Assembly (NCBI GenBank): GCA_964016985.1
Contig: OZ024830.1
Coordinates: 78,133,852 to 78,197,851, forward strand
Length of the DNA: 64,000 bases
From: Anodontia alba
Taxonomy: Eukaryota; Mollusca; Bivalvia; Lucinida; Lucinidae
Reading direction: 5' to 3'
A model generated the notes under the pieces. The model was not told the DNA's origin, searched no databases, and was given only the letters and a program-made list of their open reading frames with translations. Positions 28,401 through 42,809 of this stretch are shown here, in pieces; within the stretch, counting starts at the first letter, position 1, and each line of letters starts with the position of its first letter. A program made the translations under genes and the position numbers.

Positions 28401-31400
28401 CTTGATAAGATGCTTTTTTCAATCCAAAAATATTGATATTTTGCTTATTTCTCCACAAAATGTATGTTTTGGGTACTCATTAGAATGCCACAGCGAGGCA
28501 CTTCTAATGAGTACCCACAACATATGTTTTCATGGAGAAATAAGAAAAATATTTACCTGATATCCACTCTTAACTAGACCTATGTATAATTATGTGTTTG
28601 GTATCTTTCAGCTTGCGAACCTGTGATATTGTCAGAAGATACAAACATGTCTGGCTTTGTACCATTACTAAGTGCACCGCTCAACAACACATTTGTACAT
28701 TCGTCAGTGGATAAGGTGAGGACCATTTTTATACATGATGTTTGGGAGGGGATATATAGGAGTCTTCAGATTGGTTGGTTGGTTTGTCTGTCTGTCCAAG
28801 TTTGTGACAAGAACTATTTCTTAGTTTAATATTAGATTTTCATGAGACTTTGTATAAATGATCAGGTTGATGAACTGTAATGTGTGACATAATTTATTTA
28901 CGAAGTCATGTGCCCTTGCCACATATCCATCTGTCTGACTTTGTGAATTGAACTACTTCTTCAGTTTTTGTTAGATGTTCATGAAACTTCATATAGATAA
29001 ATTATGACAGATGATTATGTGACTGAGATACATCATATTTTTATTGTTTGGCAAACTGGGCCCAGTTGTTCAAAGCTAACGACGCCATTAGTTAACGATT
29101 CGTTAAAATTTACATCGAGTGATATGCAGATGTGCTGAAATTTTTTGCTGAAAAAATGTGAGTAGCTTTTGCAGTGCAAAAGCTACTCACATTTTTTCAG
29201 CAAAAAATATCAGAATATTGTATATTGAATCCGCTAAAACAGTTAACGAAATGACCCTTAACAAGCTGGTTAAGCTAACGACGCTTTGAACAACTGGGCC
29301 CTGAAAAAAATAAGTGAAATTAGTACTGTAACAATAATTTTTTTGTACTTTTTATGTAGGAGGTTGCAAAAGACTGTCTGCGTATAGAGAAGTTACGAGT
29401 GTTTGGAGAGTATCTGTGTGGTGTTGAGCCCCCTATGCTAGCGTACAATGTTGAGACAAAACTGTATTACTCAGTGGCTCCATCTCAGGGATATGATGAG
29501 AATGAGACAGAAGAAACAGAGGAACAGCAGTTGTCTGATGTAAGTAGTAATGCTTAACATGCTGGATAAAAATTTAATCATACAACATTTTGAAATATTT
29601 TTCTTATTTTTCCAGCAAATAGGCATTGACATTTCATGCAAATTTATTTGTATGACATTCCAAAGCCTATTTTCTGGCAAAATTAAGAAAAATGTCATCA
29701 GCTTGTCATCTGCCGAGTTTGTCCATAGAGTGGTAAAGATTTATCTTTTCTGTCCTGTACAAACAGTGTAGCTTCAGATGAGATGACTCATAATGAGCTG
29801 TCTAGTCTGGATTTACACTTTAGGTCATTGTTATCGCACCTGCTTGTAGCAGGGTGCGATATAGGCGTCCGATTTTCTGTCCGTCTGTATGTCCGTCCGT
29901 CCGTCCGTCTGTCAACATTTATGTGGACGTTCGACATTTATGTCAAAGTTAGTATTCTAATCAACTACAAGACTAAACAACCATCAAACCTTGCATGAAA
30001 CATCTCCCTGACCTCCTGACTTTGCAACATAGGCGTCCGCTTTTCCGTATGTCTGTCCATTCGTCCGTCCGTCTGTCAACATTTATGTCGAAGTTCGACA
30101 TTTATGTCAAAGTTAGTATTTTAATCAACTACAAGACTAAACAACCATCAAACCTTGCATGAAACATCTCCCTGACCTCCCGACTTTGCGACATAGGTGC
30201 CCACTTTTCCATTCGCCTGTCTGTTCGTCTGTCCGTCTCTTAACAGTTCTGTTATGTTCAACATTTATGTCAAAGTTAGTATTCTAATCAACTACAAGAC
30301 TAAACAACCATCAAACCTTGTATGAAATATCTCCCTGACTTCCTGACTTTGCGACATAGGTGCCCGCTTTTCCATTCGTCTGTCCGTTCGTCCGTCCGTC
30401 TGTCTCTTAACAGTTCTGTTATGTCGAAGTTCGACATTTACGTCAAAATTAGTATTCTGATCAACTACAATTCTACAACAACCATCATTCCTTGCATGAC
30501 ACATCTCCCTGACCTCCTGACTTGGCAGATATGTTGACCCAGTGACCTTGACCTATATTTTGCGCTCCATTGACTTTGACACAATTTACGTTGACGTTCC
30601 AGATCTTCTCAACTATAAAGTGTACAACTACCAAACCTTGCATAGTGCTTCTTCTAGATGTACAGACTTGGCAGGTACCTTGATCCGGTGACCTTGATCT
30701 GTATTTTGCGCTCCAGTGACTTTTACATATTTTGCGTCGACGTTCGATATCTCCTCAACTATAAGGCCTACAACCACCAAACCTTGCAAAGTGCTTCTCC
30801 TCAATGTACTGACTTAGCAGATACCTTGACCTGGTGACCTTGACCTATATTTTGGCTGCAGTGACTCTGACATAATTTACATCAACGTTCCAGATCTCCT
30901 CAAGTGTAAGACCTCTAGCCACCAAACCTTGCATAGTGCTTCTCCTATATGTACTGACTTGGCAGGTATCTTGAACCTGTGACCTTGACCATTATTTTGC
31001 CCTCCAGTACCTTTTACACATTTTACGTCAACGTTCAATATCTCCTCAACTATAAGGCCTACAACCATCAAACCTTGCATAGTGCTTCTCCTCAATGTAC
31101 AGACTCTGCAGGTACCTTGACTGGGTGACCTTGACCTATATTTCACGCTCCGTTGACTTTTACACCTTTTACGTCACCCTTCCATATGTCAACTGTAAGG
31201 CCTTCAACCACCAAACCTTATATAGCACTTCTACTGGATGTACTGACTCGACAGGTACCATGACCTGGTGACCTTGACCTATATTGTGCACTCCAGTGAC
31301 TTTGACACATTTTATATTGATGTTCGGTATCTCCTCAAATATAAGACCTACAACCACGAAACCTTGCATAATGCTTCACCTCATTGCCCTGGCTTGGCAG

Positions 31401-34400
31401 GTACCTTGACCCGGTGACCTTGACCTATATTTGACACATTTTACGTTGATGTTTGATAACTCCTCAACTATAAAGCCTACAACCACCATACTTGCATTGT
31501 GCTTGATGCATTGAATTAGCAGGTACCTTGACCCGTGACCTTGACCTATAATTCATGCTCTAGTGACTTTTACAGATTTTACGTCAACGTTCCATTATCA
31601 TTGGGCTGTATGATACGAAAAGTCAGTGCTGAAGATATAGCCATTAGAGGGAATGGGACTGGCCTGGAATATATGTGCCCCACTAGGCACTTTGTCTACA
31701 TTTTTTTCAACCCAGTTTTCCAAGTAAGCACTGCTAAGAATGAAATAAACTTATTTAATAGCCACATTCTGATTGTGGCTCCTGTGACTTTTGCGCCAGC
31801 AGGTGCGATGACGCCTTCCTCAGAATTCTTGTGTTTAATAATTTTTAGCCGACTCCCCAATTTACAACAGTAGATTTGTCCAAGTTCAAAGATAGAAGAG
31901 TCCAAGAACTTAATGATGAAGCTTAGACAGTCCCTATCTTGTAGTAATCTTAATCCATTAGGTTTCTTACCGGTGTGGTGCGAGCCTCACTCGGGTCACA
32001 TGTTTGAAAGCCAAGTTCTGCTTACAGATGGTCAGGTGGTTTTTCCCCGGATTCTCCGGTTTTCGCCCCCTTTGATGAAAGATTGGCTCGATATAAGTGA
32101 AATATTCTTGAAAGGGCTGTAAAACCCAAATCAAAAATCTTGAAGTAATCAGCCAGACCACAGAATACAGAGGCAGCCAATGTAGACATGTATCTTTCAG
32201 TATGTATTGGCAATCTGATTAGTGTTAATTATGTCCCTGCTTTGTAAAAGAGAATAAACAGGGATTCTGTTGAATTTTCAAAAAAAATAAATAGATAAAT
32301 AAATGAATACATAAATAAATAAAAAATGTTAAACTAATGCATATCAATTTCCCCCCTCCCCACCCCACCCCCTCATACACTCATACACACACACACAAAC
32401 ACACACAAAAAACAAAAAAAAAAAAAAAGAAAAGAAAAGAAAATAAGTGGAAGGTGTATTGGTTCTGCCCTGTCTGCAATTTGATCATTCCATAATTTCA
32501 TTTATGCCATTCCTATTCAGACTCTTGAAAAAGGAATCATAGTGGGCCTTTTTGGTTCAATTAGACTAGTTCGTTCATATGGGTGAAAACAAAATAAACA
32601 CACAAATTGTGGTGAAAGAGTCTAATCAAGACTAAAATAGACATGATAAGGTTAATCAGTGGAAGAGTCTAATCAAGACAAAAATAGACCTGATAATGTT
32701 AATCAGTTATGTTGTGATGAACGACTCTTATCACGCCTAAAATTAACAAGAACAGTAATTCATCATTTCCAACGATAGAACATATTAAAATATATATTTC
32801 CGTTCTGCACAACCTATCTCCAAATACATGTAATTTGATCTTGATGTGGGGCACATAGGCCGCACATAGGCCTGCACAACCCATCTCCAAATACATGTAA
32901 TTTGATCTTGATGTGGGGCACCAACAATCAAGACTAACTGGTCATCAAATATGTAAAACTACATAAAGTTGCGAAAATCAAACCCAAATCAGCGAACCAG
33001 ATGAACCATAAGGCGGTGGTGGGGAGGTTGGTGGTTAATCACATATTTTCAGTCAATATTTATAATGCTTCCGATCAATTTAAATAACACGTCTAACACG
33101 TCTAAAGTGGATGGTATATTGGTTTTGCCCTGTCTGCAATTTGATCATTCCATAATTTCATTTACAGTCCTGTAACTCTAGATAAACTCTTTTTTCCAAG
33201 CAAAAAGTATTGATATTTTTTTCATTTCTTCTTGAAAACATGTTGTGGTTGCCCATTATAAACGTGTTGTCAAGGCTCTACTAAGGGCCCTTTTAGTATA
33301 GGTTTGGTAGTATATGTTTTCATAGAGAAATATTATATAGGTCTAGATAAGAGTGGGTATCAGGTACATATATATTTTTCTTATTTCTCCATGAAAAATA
33401 TGTTATGGGTACTCATTAGTAGCGCCTTGCCGAGGCGCTACTCATTAGAAGTGCCTTGCCAAGGCACTTCTAATGAGTACCAACAGCGTATGTTTTTGCT
33501 GAGAAATCAGAAAAATATCAATACTTTTAGATTGAATTAAAGCAGCTTATCAAGAGCTATGAATAAGAAATGTATTTATCTCGATACTCCTCATATCTGG
33601 AGCCAAGGGTCCACTGAAGCAGGATACTTAGGGTATAGTCCAACCGTTTGACAGTTCTAGCTCTTGCTGTTGCTCTTATCTAGCTCCATATGTACATGTA
33701 GCACCAGATAAGAGAATCGTAAATTCATTACAGTAAAGCCTCAATGACTCGCACGGATGACTCGTTTACCATGGATAATTTGAACTTGTTTCTTAATCCT
33801 TAGGATATTCTTCCGACAGCTCAAGAAAACAAATATTTAAGGATATTTTAGGATTTTTTTTTCATGAAAACGTATGTTGTGTGTACTAATTAGAATTGCC
33901 TCATCAAGGCAATTCTTATGAGTACACTCAACATACCATTATTTTATAGTAGATAGAAAAGACATTCATATATTATTCCCATTTGTCTCCTAACCTGGTG
34001 CTGTGTTAAACCCTCAATGGCTCAAACTACCCATATCTAGAAAAAATTTCCATAGTCCCCAAGATGTTCAAGCCAATGAGATTTGGCGTAAGTTTCCTTC
34101 GCACTGATGTATGAGTAATTTTAGGATGAGGATATACTGATCGAGAGTGAAGAAGAAATTGTGCATGATGGTGAAGATGATGAACACGTCCAACATCTGA
34201 AAGCTAAAAAGGAAGAACTAGAGAAGAGGGTGAAAGAAAAAACAAAACAACAAGAAAATCTCCAGGTAAGAGGAGTTGTGTTTTCTCATAGAGTTAGGGA
34301 GTAGGCAGGACACTTTGTGAAAAAAAGGGTTCAAGTTGGAAACAGGGCACAAAAATTTAAAAAAGAAAATAATGAAGAAATTCAGGAAATGCCACTATCA

Positions 34401-37400
34401 TAGATTACAGTCTGCCTCTAATACCGAGAGGAAGAGCAGTTGAATTCGAATATCCAAAGCCAGAAAGCCTTACATGAGAACACTTTCTCAGAGGACTTGC
34501 TAAGGGGGATATTTGGTGATGATTCTAGGATAATTTTTTTTATTTCTCCATAAAAACGTATGTTGTGAGTACTCATTAGAAGCACCTCAGTGAGGTGCTT
34601 CTAATGAGTACCCACAACATATGTTTTTATGGAGAACTGGAGAAAATTATCCCAGAATTATCACCAAATACTCCTTAAAATTCTTCCTAATTGTCATATA
34701 GCAGAAACAAGTACTATATATGGCCTGACTATTCAGACAGACATGATGTTTGAGCAAACATTATAGACCCACATTAAGCAGTTTAATCACATGCCTGAGC
34801 AGACAGTGCAGACCCAGATCAAGCTGCTCCTTTGGGAGCAGTTTGATCAGGGTCTTCTCTGTTTGAAATTCCATCACAACATTTTGCAGACTTTTCAGTT
34901 AGTGAAATGATATTGTTTAAATATTAATATAGGTATGATGAGCAGAGGTCTAGATAAGAGTGGGAGTCAGGTAACTATTTTCTTATTTCTCCACGAAAAC
35001 ATATATGTTGTGTTACTCTTAATAAGGCCTTGGCATTAGCAGCGCCTTGCAGAGGCACTTCTAATGAGTACCCACAATATTTGTTTTATTTTGTGGAGAG
35101 ACAAGAAAAATATCAAATTCTCCGCAAAAACATATGTTGTGGGTATACATTAGAAGCTCCTTGCTGAGTGAGTACCAACAACATATGTTTTTGTGGAGAA
35201 ATAGAAAAATATCAATACCTTTTGGATTGAAAAAAGCATGTTATCAAGAGCTATCGGTAAGGCATTATGGTGTCCAAATATTGAAGGTAAAATTTACATG
35301 TCAGGGTTTGCACTAGGATTTTTTTTTCTTTCGCCACCACTTTCCCCAATTTGATTTTTTATGTGCCATTTTCTTAAACTTTGAGCCAGATTTTGAGCCA
35401 AATTTTGGCCATTTTTCGCCAAAGAATTATCTTGTCAGAAAAAAGGTGTTCATTTACTGATTCTTTTAATTGAGGCAGTAGATTCAAGAATCAGTATAGT
35501 GTGAAATGTGTGGGGGGCTTGAAATTAATTCTTACACTGATTTTTAAAACTTCTGCTGTATTTAATTAATTACAATGTCATGAATTAATAATATGTCTTT
35601 GTTTTGCATATCAAATGTTGAAGACACAAAAATAGAACACTTTACATGGAAACGAAAGTTTTGAAAAGTGCTGTGTAAGCCAATAAATATAATGTTATTA
35701 ATGTATTATACTGTAAGAGAATAACATAACAATATTCATTTGTACCCTGATAAACGCGGGGTAAGTTTCTCACACAGCAGGTGTTACTGTTTTAAGGGAG
35801 CTAACTGCAACTGACTTAAAAGGGAGTTTACTGCCATTGCATTACGAGTCGGGTCAATGCGAAATGGAATGGGGAACAGCATTTTTTATGAATCGCGCCA
35901 GTAAAAAAGAGGGGGCATGCTTATACAATAAGCGATTAACCAGTACATTGTACACCCTTCCACAAGAAACTAGTAACTGCCAATCTTGAAGCAGTGGAAG
36001 GAGCGAATGACCGTAGCAAATACATGTATTTCATGATAAATCGCTATAATCTGTGGGGATCGAATGTGCGATCTGGACCATCGGAGACTAATGTGTCCGC
36101 CTCCGAGGTATTATTCGTGTTTTTTTTTTTTTGTTTTTTTTTTTGGGACGACGTTCGTGATCGCCAAATAATATTAAAGCTCATAAGAAGGTACCGAAAC
36201 ATGCTTAATTAAAGTCGGCACTGTCAATGTGTACTTACCGCTTTAATAAGCCGAACCGATTAATGACAATAATTATTTCTTGTGTAATCAATTTGTTTTC
36301 CATCTTTGTGTTTGACATAGGGTTCCACGTGATTACATTCTGGGTAAATTTCCGTGACGTAGGCGATGCGACTCTGACATTAATTCCTGATTGGTAGTTT
36401 CGGCAGAGCGTCATGAATATTGAGGACGAAAGGCGTGGAAAGTGGGCGGTGCTACTGTCAAACTGCGCATCACGTGACCTTATATCTGGGTAAATTTCCG
36501 TGACGTAGGCGATGCGACTCTGACATTAATTCCTGAATGGTAGTTTCGGCAGAGCGTCATGAATATTGAGGACGAAAGGCGTGGAAAGTGGGCGGTGCTA
36601 CTGTCAAACAGCGCATCACGTGACCTTATATCGCTTTCATCAAATTCAGGCTAATTTGATCAGCTGCCGTTTTCTGATCGACAATTGAGTTGTTAATTGG
36701 CGAATTATACAATCAAGGAAGGTGCGATAGACACGCGCAACAATTGTATGGCTCAGTAGCGGGTAATTCAGGCGATATTTTTTTCGCCACTTGTTTTCGC
36801 CACTTGTTTTCGCCAATTTATGATTTTTTGTGCCAAATTTTATTTTTCTGCGCAAATGGCGACAATGGCGATCAGTAACGCGAACCCTGCATGTAAATTT
36901 TGACACATATACATACATTTTAAGTGTTTTTTTTTCTGCTGTGAGTTGAAAAATAACCATACACGTTTTTAGAGAAACTAGATGTCCATCCTCCAGCAAC
37001 AATATGAAATCTTTGAAATTTGACTGTGAACTATGCTGACTTAGAAAAAAATGTCAGGCATACCAAAATTTAACCATTTTTAGCTTGCCTGTACGAAAGT
37101 ACAGGAAAAGCTATTGCACTACCCCTGGTGTCAGCAGCAGCATCAGTGTTAAAAATGTTAAAGATTTTAGTCAGAGTTTTTTAAGACCTTATGTTTTCTA
37201 AATCCTCAGATGGATTTAGTTTATATTTGGTATGATTATAGAATTTTATTGAGCACTATCCACAACTCTGCTCATGACCTAGAGGTCAAGGTCACGGACT
37301 TAGAAACTTTATGTTAAAGTTTTGCCTTAAGTTTCTATGCTCTGATAGACAAGCGCAAGGCGAGCTGTCTGTCTAGCGATAGGCCTTGTTATGCCTTTAC

Positions 37401-40400
37401 TAACGTAACTCTGCAAGTTGGGAGAGAATCTCCCTACTTATAATGGTTCAGTACCCACAACATATGTTTCTGTGGAGAAATATGAAAAATATTTACCTGA
37501 TACCCCCACTTATCTAGAACTTTTTCGTATGATAAGGAATTAAGGCTTCCCAATTTAAATACTGTAAACGCTTTTCTGTATTTTCTTCAGAAAATGTTGG
37601 AGAAGAACAGACACCATCTTATTGAGCTAGAAATCCGTCCAATATTCCTGGTGCCCGACACAAACTGCTTCATCGATCATCTACCAAGCCTACAGAAGTT
37701 GATAGATGACAGACACTACACCATTGTAATACCCTTAGTTGGTAGGTTCTGCCTTCATTATCTCCCTCAGTCAAATTCTTGGAAGCATTCAAGGGTTAAT
37801 GAGTATCAACATAGGTTTGACAAAAAAAAAAAAGATAATGACTATAATTGATACTGTTCTTATGAGCTTGAGCAGATGCGTCCAGGGCCCAGTTGTTCAA
37901 AGCATCATTCGCTTAACAAGCTCGTTAGTGGTTAAAATGTTAACTGTCATAGTGAGTACAATATTTTTGCTGAAAAAAAAAATGCAATGCAAAAAACAAC
38001 TCTAAACATAGTTCAAACATTTCAGCACTTGCTGCCTTTTTCAGTGTATTTACAAATGAATGTAGAAGTTTAGATTTTTCTCTCTTTGATCTTAGACACA
38101 TCCATATTTAAAATGAAGGAAAAATTTGCATTTTGAACTCTTGATCGCTGACTCTTAAGTAGTCTGTCTCCAGACTGTCTTTTCTATCATTTTCTCTTTC
38201 CTTTTTCAAAGGTATACAATCTAGTACAGCTTATAATGATTTAATCAGTTATGTCCCATAGTGGAAAAGATAGACAGATAGTTTCTGTAGTAAAACGGAG
38301 AAATGGGATTAAAGAGACAAATACACCTAAAGGAAGGGATAAAGAATGACAAAAAGAAAAAAGACAAGTGCAGAAATGACTGGATCCAGCCTAGCCTCTA
38401 AGGTGAAAGAGAGAAAATATAGTTTCTGCAACTGAATTTGTGTTTCTACTGAAGAAGGTAGTAAAAGCCAAAACATTTAAACTAGGGTTGTTATACCCCG
38501 CCACACAGTTATCTGCCCAAGACACGCACATATTTTCGTTTCCGGATGATAACAAGTAAACGTCAATGGATTTTCACCAAACTTGGTACATGCATTGATA
38601 TTGTGGAGATCTTGTTAGAGATTGCTAATGGGCAAATTTCATCAAATTTTGACGGAGTTACTTGCCCCAGACACGCCCATATTTTCGTTTCCTGAAGATA
38701 ACTTGAGTAAATGTCAAGGGATTTTTACCAAACTTGGTACATGCACTGATATGAAGGAGATTTTGTTTGGGATTGCTAATGGGCAAATTTCGTCAATGTT
38801 TGACAAAGTTATCTGCCCACGACACGATTATGGCAGGGTATTATAGTTTAACGTTTTTATTTTTTAATGTATAATTCATTGTATTTTGGTTTCAGTTATC
38901 AATGAATTAGATGGATTAGCTCAGGGAAGTAAGACAGGCCAGTATGATAGTGAAGAACATGCAGGGAAGGTGAAAAGTAGAGCTAAAGCAACAATAGATT
39001 ACCTTGAACAAGAATTTGAGAAGAAAAATAGTCACCTCAAAGCTCAGACCTCCAAGGGCTCGACGTTAGAGACAATAGCTTTCAGAAGTGAAGAAACTGA
39101 TAAAAGTGTAAGTGAACCAAAATGGGCACATCTGGCCCTGAGGATATAAAACATTTTTCATGCTCAACTCAACTGAGCATGAAATTTTTCATGCTAATAA
39201 ATCTCAAATTACTAACAATGCCAAATTCTTTCTTGCTAAACATAGCTGAGCATGAAAATTTCTCTGCTAATAAATATGAAAATGCCAACTAACTATTGTT
39301 GGCATTTTCATATTTATTAGCAGAGAAAATTTCATGCTCTGCTGAGTTGAGCGTGAAAAAAGTTTTATAACCTCGGGGCCTGGTAGACTGCTGCCATACT
39401 TTACAAGGGAGACAACTTTTATTACCTCCTCTTTGCAGTCATGCAGTCCAAGGCCCTTTTGAAAATAGGTCTATGCTAAAAGGAAAGAATCTGCTATGCT
39501 TTGGCTCTTCTGAAATGGGATCTACTATAAAAGGAATGAATTTGCTCCCACTGGTAGACCCCTTTTCAGAAGGGAGGCAAAGCAATGTTGAAAGAGTTTC
39601 CTCCCTTGAAAGTGTGTCAGTGCCTCTTAATCTATGGCAGTAATGATAATAGTGATTGAGCAAACATTTTCTACACCAGCTTTTCTGAAATATTAGCATA
39701 TGCAAACAGTGCAGACTTTATCAGACTGCTTCTGAAGGACCTGTCAGATCAGGGTCTACACCATTTTCCATTCCACCAAGAGTTTTGTGAAACAAATGCA
39801 GGAAAAAAGAATGGGCACTAAATGTATGGAATAAAGCAGGTGCAACGTTGCCTTCCATGGAATTCTTGTCATTAAGAAAATATACTTTCTGGGCATCACA
39901 GGAGGTAAATTCTTATATAATATGCATAACTACAAGAGAAAAACAAATCAAATGAAATGAAAACAGCAGCCTTTACTACAGCTTCTGCTCCTCAAAGTAT
40001 GGATTGTCTCGATTTATACCATATTATATACCATATAATTATATATATTCAGGGAACTTCTTAAGGAGGAGTATTTGGCCATAATTCTCGGATAATTTTC
40101 TCCAGTTCTCTATAAAAAGATATGTTGTAACTACTCATTAGAAGCGCCTCTGCGAGGCACTTCAAATGAGTACCCACAACATATTTTTATGGAGAAATAA
40201 GAAATTATCCCAGAATTATCAACAAATACTCCTCCTTAACAAGTCTTATGGAAAGTCTAGTTCTAGATAACGGGGTATCGTTTAAGAATTTTTCTTATTT
40301 CTCCAGGAAAACATATGTTGTGGGTACCCATTAGAAGCGCCTTGGTGAGGCGATTCTGATGAGTACCCACAATATATGTTTTTTATTTTTGAGAAATAAA

Positions 40401-42051
40401 AAAAAAGTATCACTACTTTTGGGTAGAAAAAAGCATTTTATCTGGAGTTATGGTAAAGCTATGCAGTGTAGTGAATTTATTTGTTTTTGCATTTCAGGGA
40501 AACAACGATGACCTAATACTGGATTGCTGTACACACTATTGCAAAGACAAGGCCCGGGACTTCATGCCCAAAGATAAAGGTAATTATTATGATTATACCC
40601 CCTCTTCCCAATTTGTTGGGGGGAGGTGGGATACACTGTTTTCATGTTATCCATCTATATGGCAATCCATTATGTTTTTGTCCTTGCTGTGGGTACCTAA
40701 TAAGCACTGCTTATTGGCAATTTCTTGATTATTATACACCCCTCAAAGAAAAGTTTTAGAGGTGTATACTGTTTTCAGCATGTCCATTATTCTGTCCTTC
40801 CGTCAGCAATTAAGGTTTTTGCTCTGTAACTTCACTAGCCTTTGTCTAATTTTGTTCAGATTTTCACCACACCATGACCAGCAGACAAGGCATATGTGAT
40901 AGGCAGATAAAGGCAGAAGGGTCAGTATTACAAGAGTTATGGCTCTTTGTAATTCTTTAAATAAGATGTTTGTATTATGACTGATACTGCATAGTTTGTG
41001 AAATCAATTCCTCTTGCAGCTTTCATTGGATTTTTTTAAAACTTTGCCCATATATTACAGATTTAGTGAAGATGTGCATGTAGGAGTTTGTTAGTGAAAA
41101 ATAAAAAATACTTTTTGACAAAATGGCAGGGTTTTTAATTTTACCCACTTTATGACAACTGCACCTAGTCAATGATAGTTAATAGTGCATTCTTTGTGAA
41201 ATCAGTGCCTCTTAGAACTTTTGTTGGATCTTTTCTAAACTTTACACATACATTACAGACATATTGAAGATGTGCATGTGAAACTTTGATGCTGAAAAAA
41301 TATTTCTTTACAAAAATATGGCGTTTTTAACTTAGTCATTTTGTGACAACTGCACCTAGTCAATGATGGTTGATAGTGTATACTTTGTGAAATCATATTG
41401 AAAATGTGCATGTGGAAGTTTGATGCTGAAAATACGTTTTTAGGCAAAAATGCAGGGCCCAGTTGTTCAAAGCTAACGACGTCGTTAGTTAACAATTCGT
41501 TAAAATTTACATCGAGTGATACGCAAATATGCTGAAATTTTTTGCTGAAAAAATGAGAGTAGCTTTTGCAGTGCAAAAGCTATTCACATTTTTCAGCAAA
41601 AAATATCAGAATATTGTACATTGAATCCGCTAAAACAGTTAACGAAATGACCCTTAACGAGCTCGTTAAGCTAACGATGCTTTGAACAACTGGGCCCTGG
41701 ATTTTTAACTTAGCCATTTTACAACAACTGCACCTAGTCAATGATAGTTAATAGTGTATACTTTGTGAAGTCAACTCCTAAGAGCTTTTGATGGATCTTT
41801 TCAAAACTTTACACGCACATTACAGACATATTGAAGATGTTCACTTGAAACTTTGATGTTGAAAAAATATTTCTTTACAAAATGAAAAGTGTTTTTAACG
41901 TCAGCAATTTTAGGGCAACCGCACCTAGTTACTGACTGTTAATAGTGTATACTTTGTGAAATCAACACTTCTTACACCGTTTGTTGGATCTTTCCAAAAC
42001 ATTTAAGATATGTTACAGTCGTATTAAAGAAGTGCATTTGCAAGTTTGATG

Positions 42052-42088
<37 letters not shown>

Positions 42089-42777
42089 ACAAAATGGCAA
42101 GAATTTTTACTTAGCCTTTTAACAACAACTGTACCCCACCTCCCCACTGCACTATGCAAACTGTTCTTGTGGAGGTGGGGGTATACTGTCTTTATGTTGT
42201 CCATCCGTTACATTTTGCTTTCTGAGCGGGGGTATCTAACAAGCCCTGACATTTCTTGTTTTGATTATACCCCAACAAACAGTTTGGCTCCATGAAGATT
42301 GATTATGAAATTCTTTCTACGATCATTCTCCCTTCTCTGCTTATTCAAGAAGAATTAGTCACTGATGAAAGTATGTGTACAAAGTACTGATTAGTGGACT
42401 AAGTCTGCCCAGAAAAAAAAGAATAAAGTTTATCTGACCTGCTCGATATCACCTTAACAGTGTTTAAACACAAAATGCAACAATTTTTTTTAACAGTTGC
42501 TGTAACCATGGACTTCCGGTGACAGCCAGAGATGGTTACAGGTTAAGTGGAGCTTTGAAATGAAGTTTTAAAACGTGCAGACAGAAGCGTCCAGATGGCA
42601 GAGTGGTATTGCTCCGGACTTTGAATCATGAGATACCATGGTTGAATCTCACTGGAGGTGGAATTCAGATCATGACTGTGTGGCGCTTCATTGCACAGAG
42701 CTTTCATTATCATCCTCCTGTCGTCTCGATATGACTTAAAAGATGTTGAAAAGGAAGTAAAACATCAAATTATTATC

Positions 42778-42809
<32 letters not shown>

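Noticed and set aside
31535..31873. Plus-strand frame of 112 codons
   Set aside because: Spans the end of the array element, including its GCAGGTGCGAT terminus; no domain seen.
36646..37002. Minus-strand frame of 118 codons
   Set aside because: Crosses the right end and target duplication of the hAT-like element, so it is unlikely to be a gene.
41445..41708. Target-site duplication for family B copy 6
   Set aside because: Flanks CAAAAATG and GATTTTTA look complementary but are not a direct repeat; other copies also fail to agree, so none is claimed.
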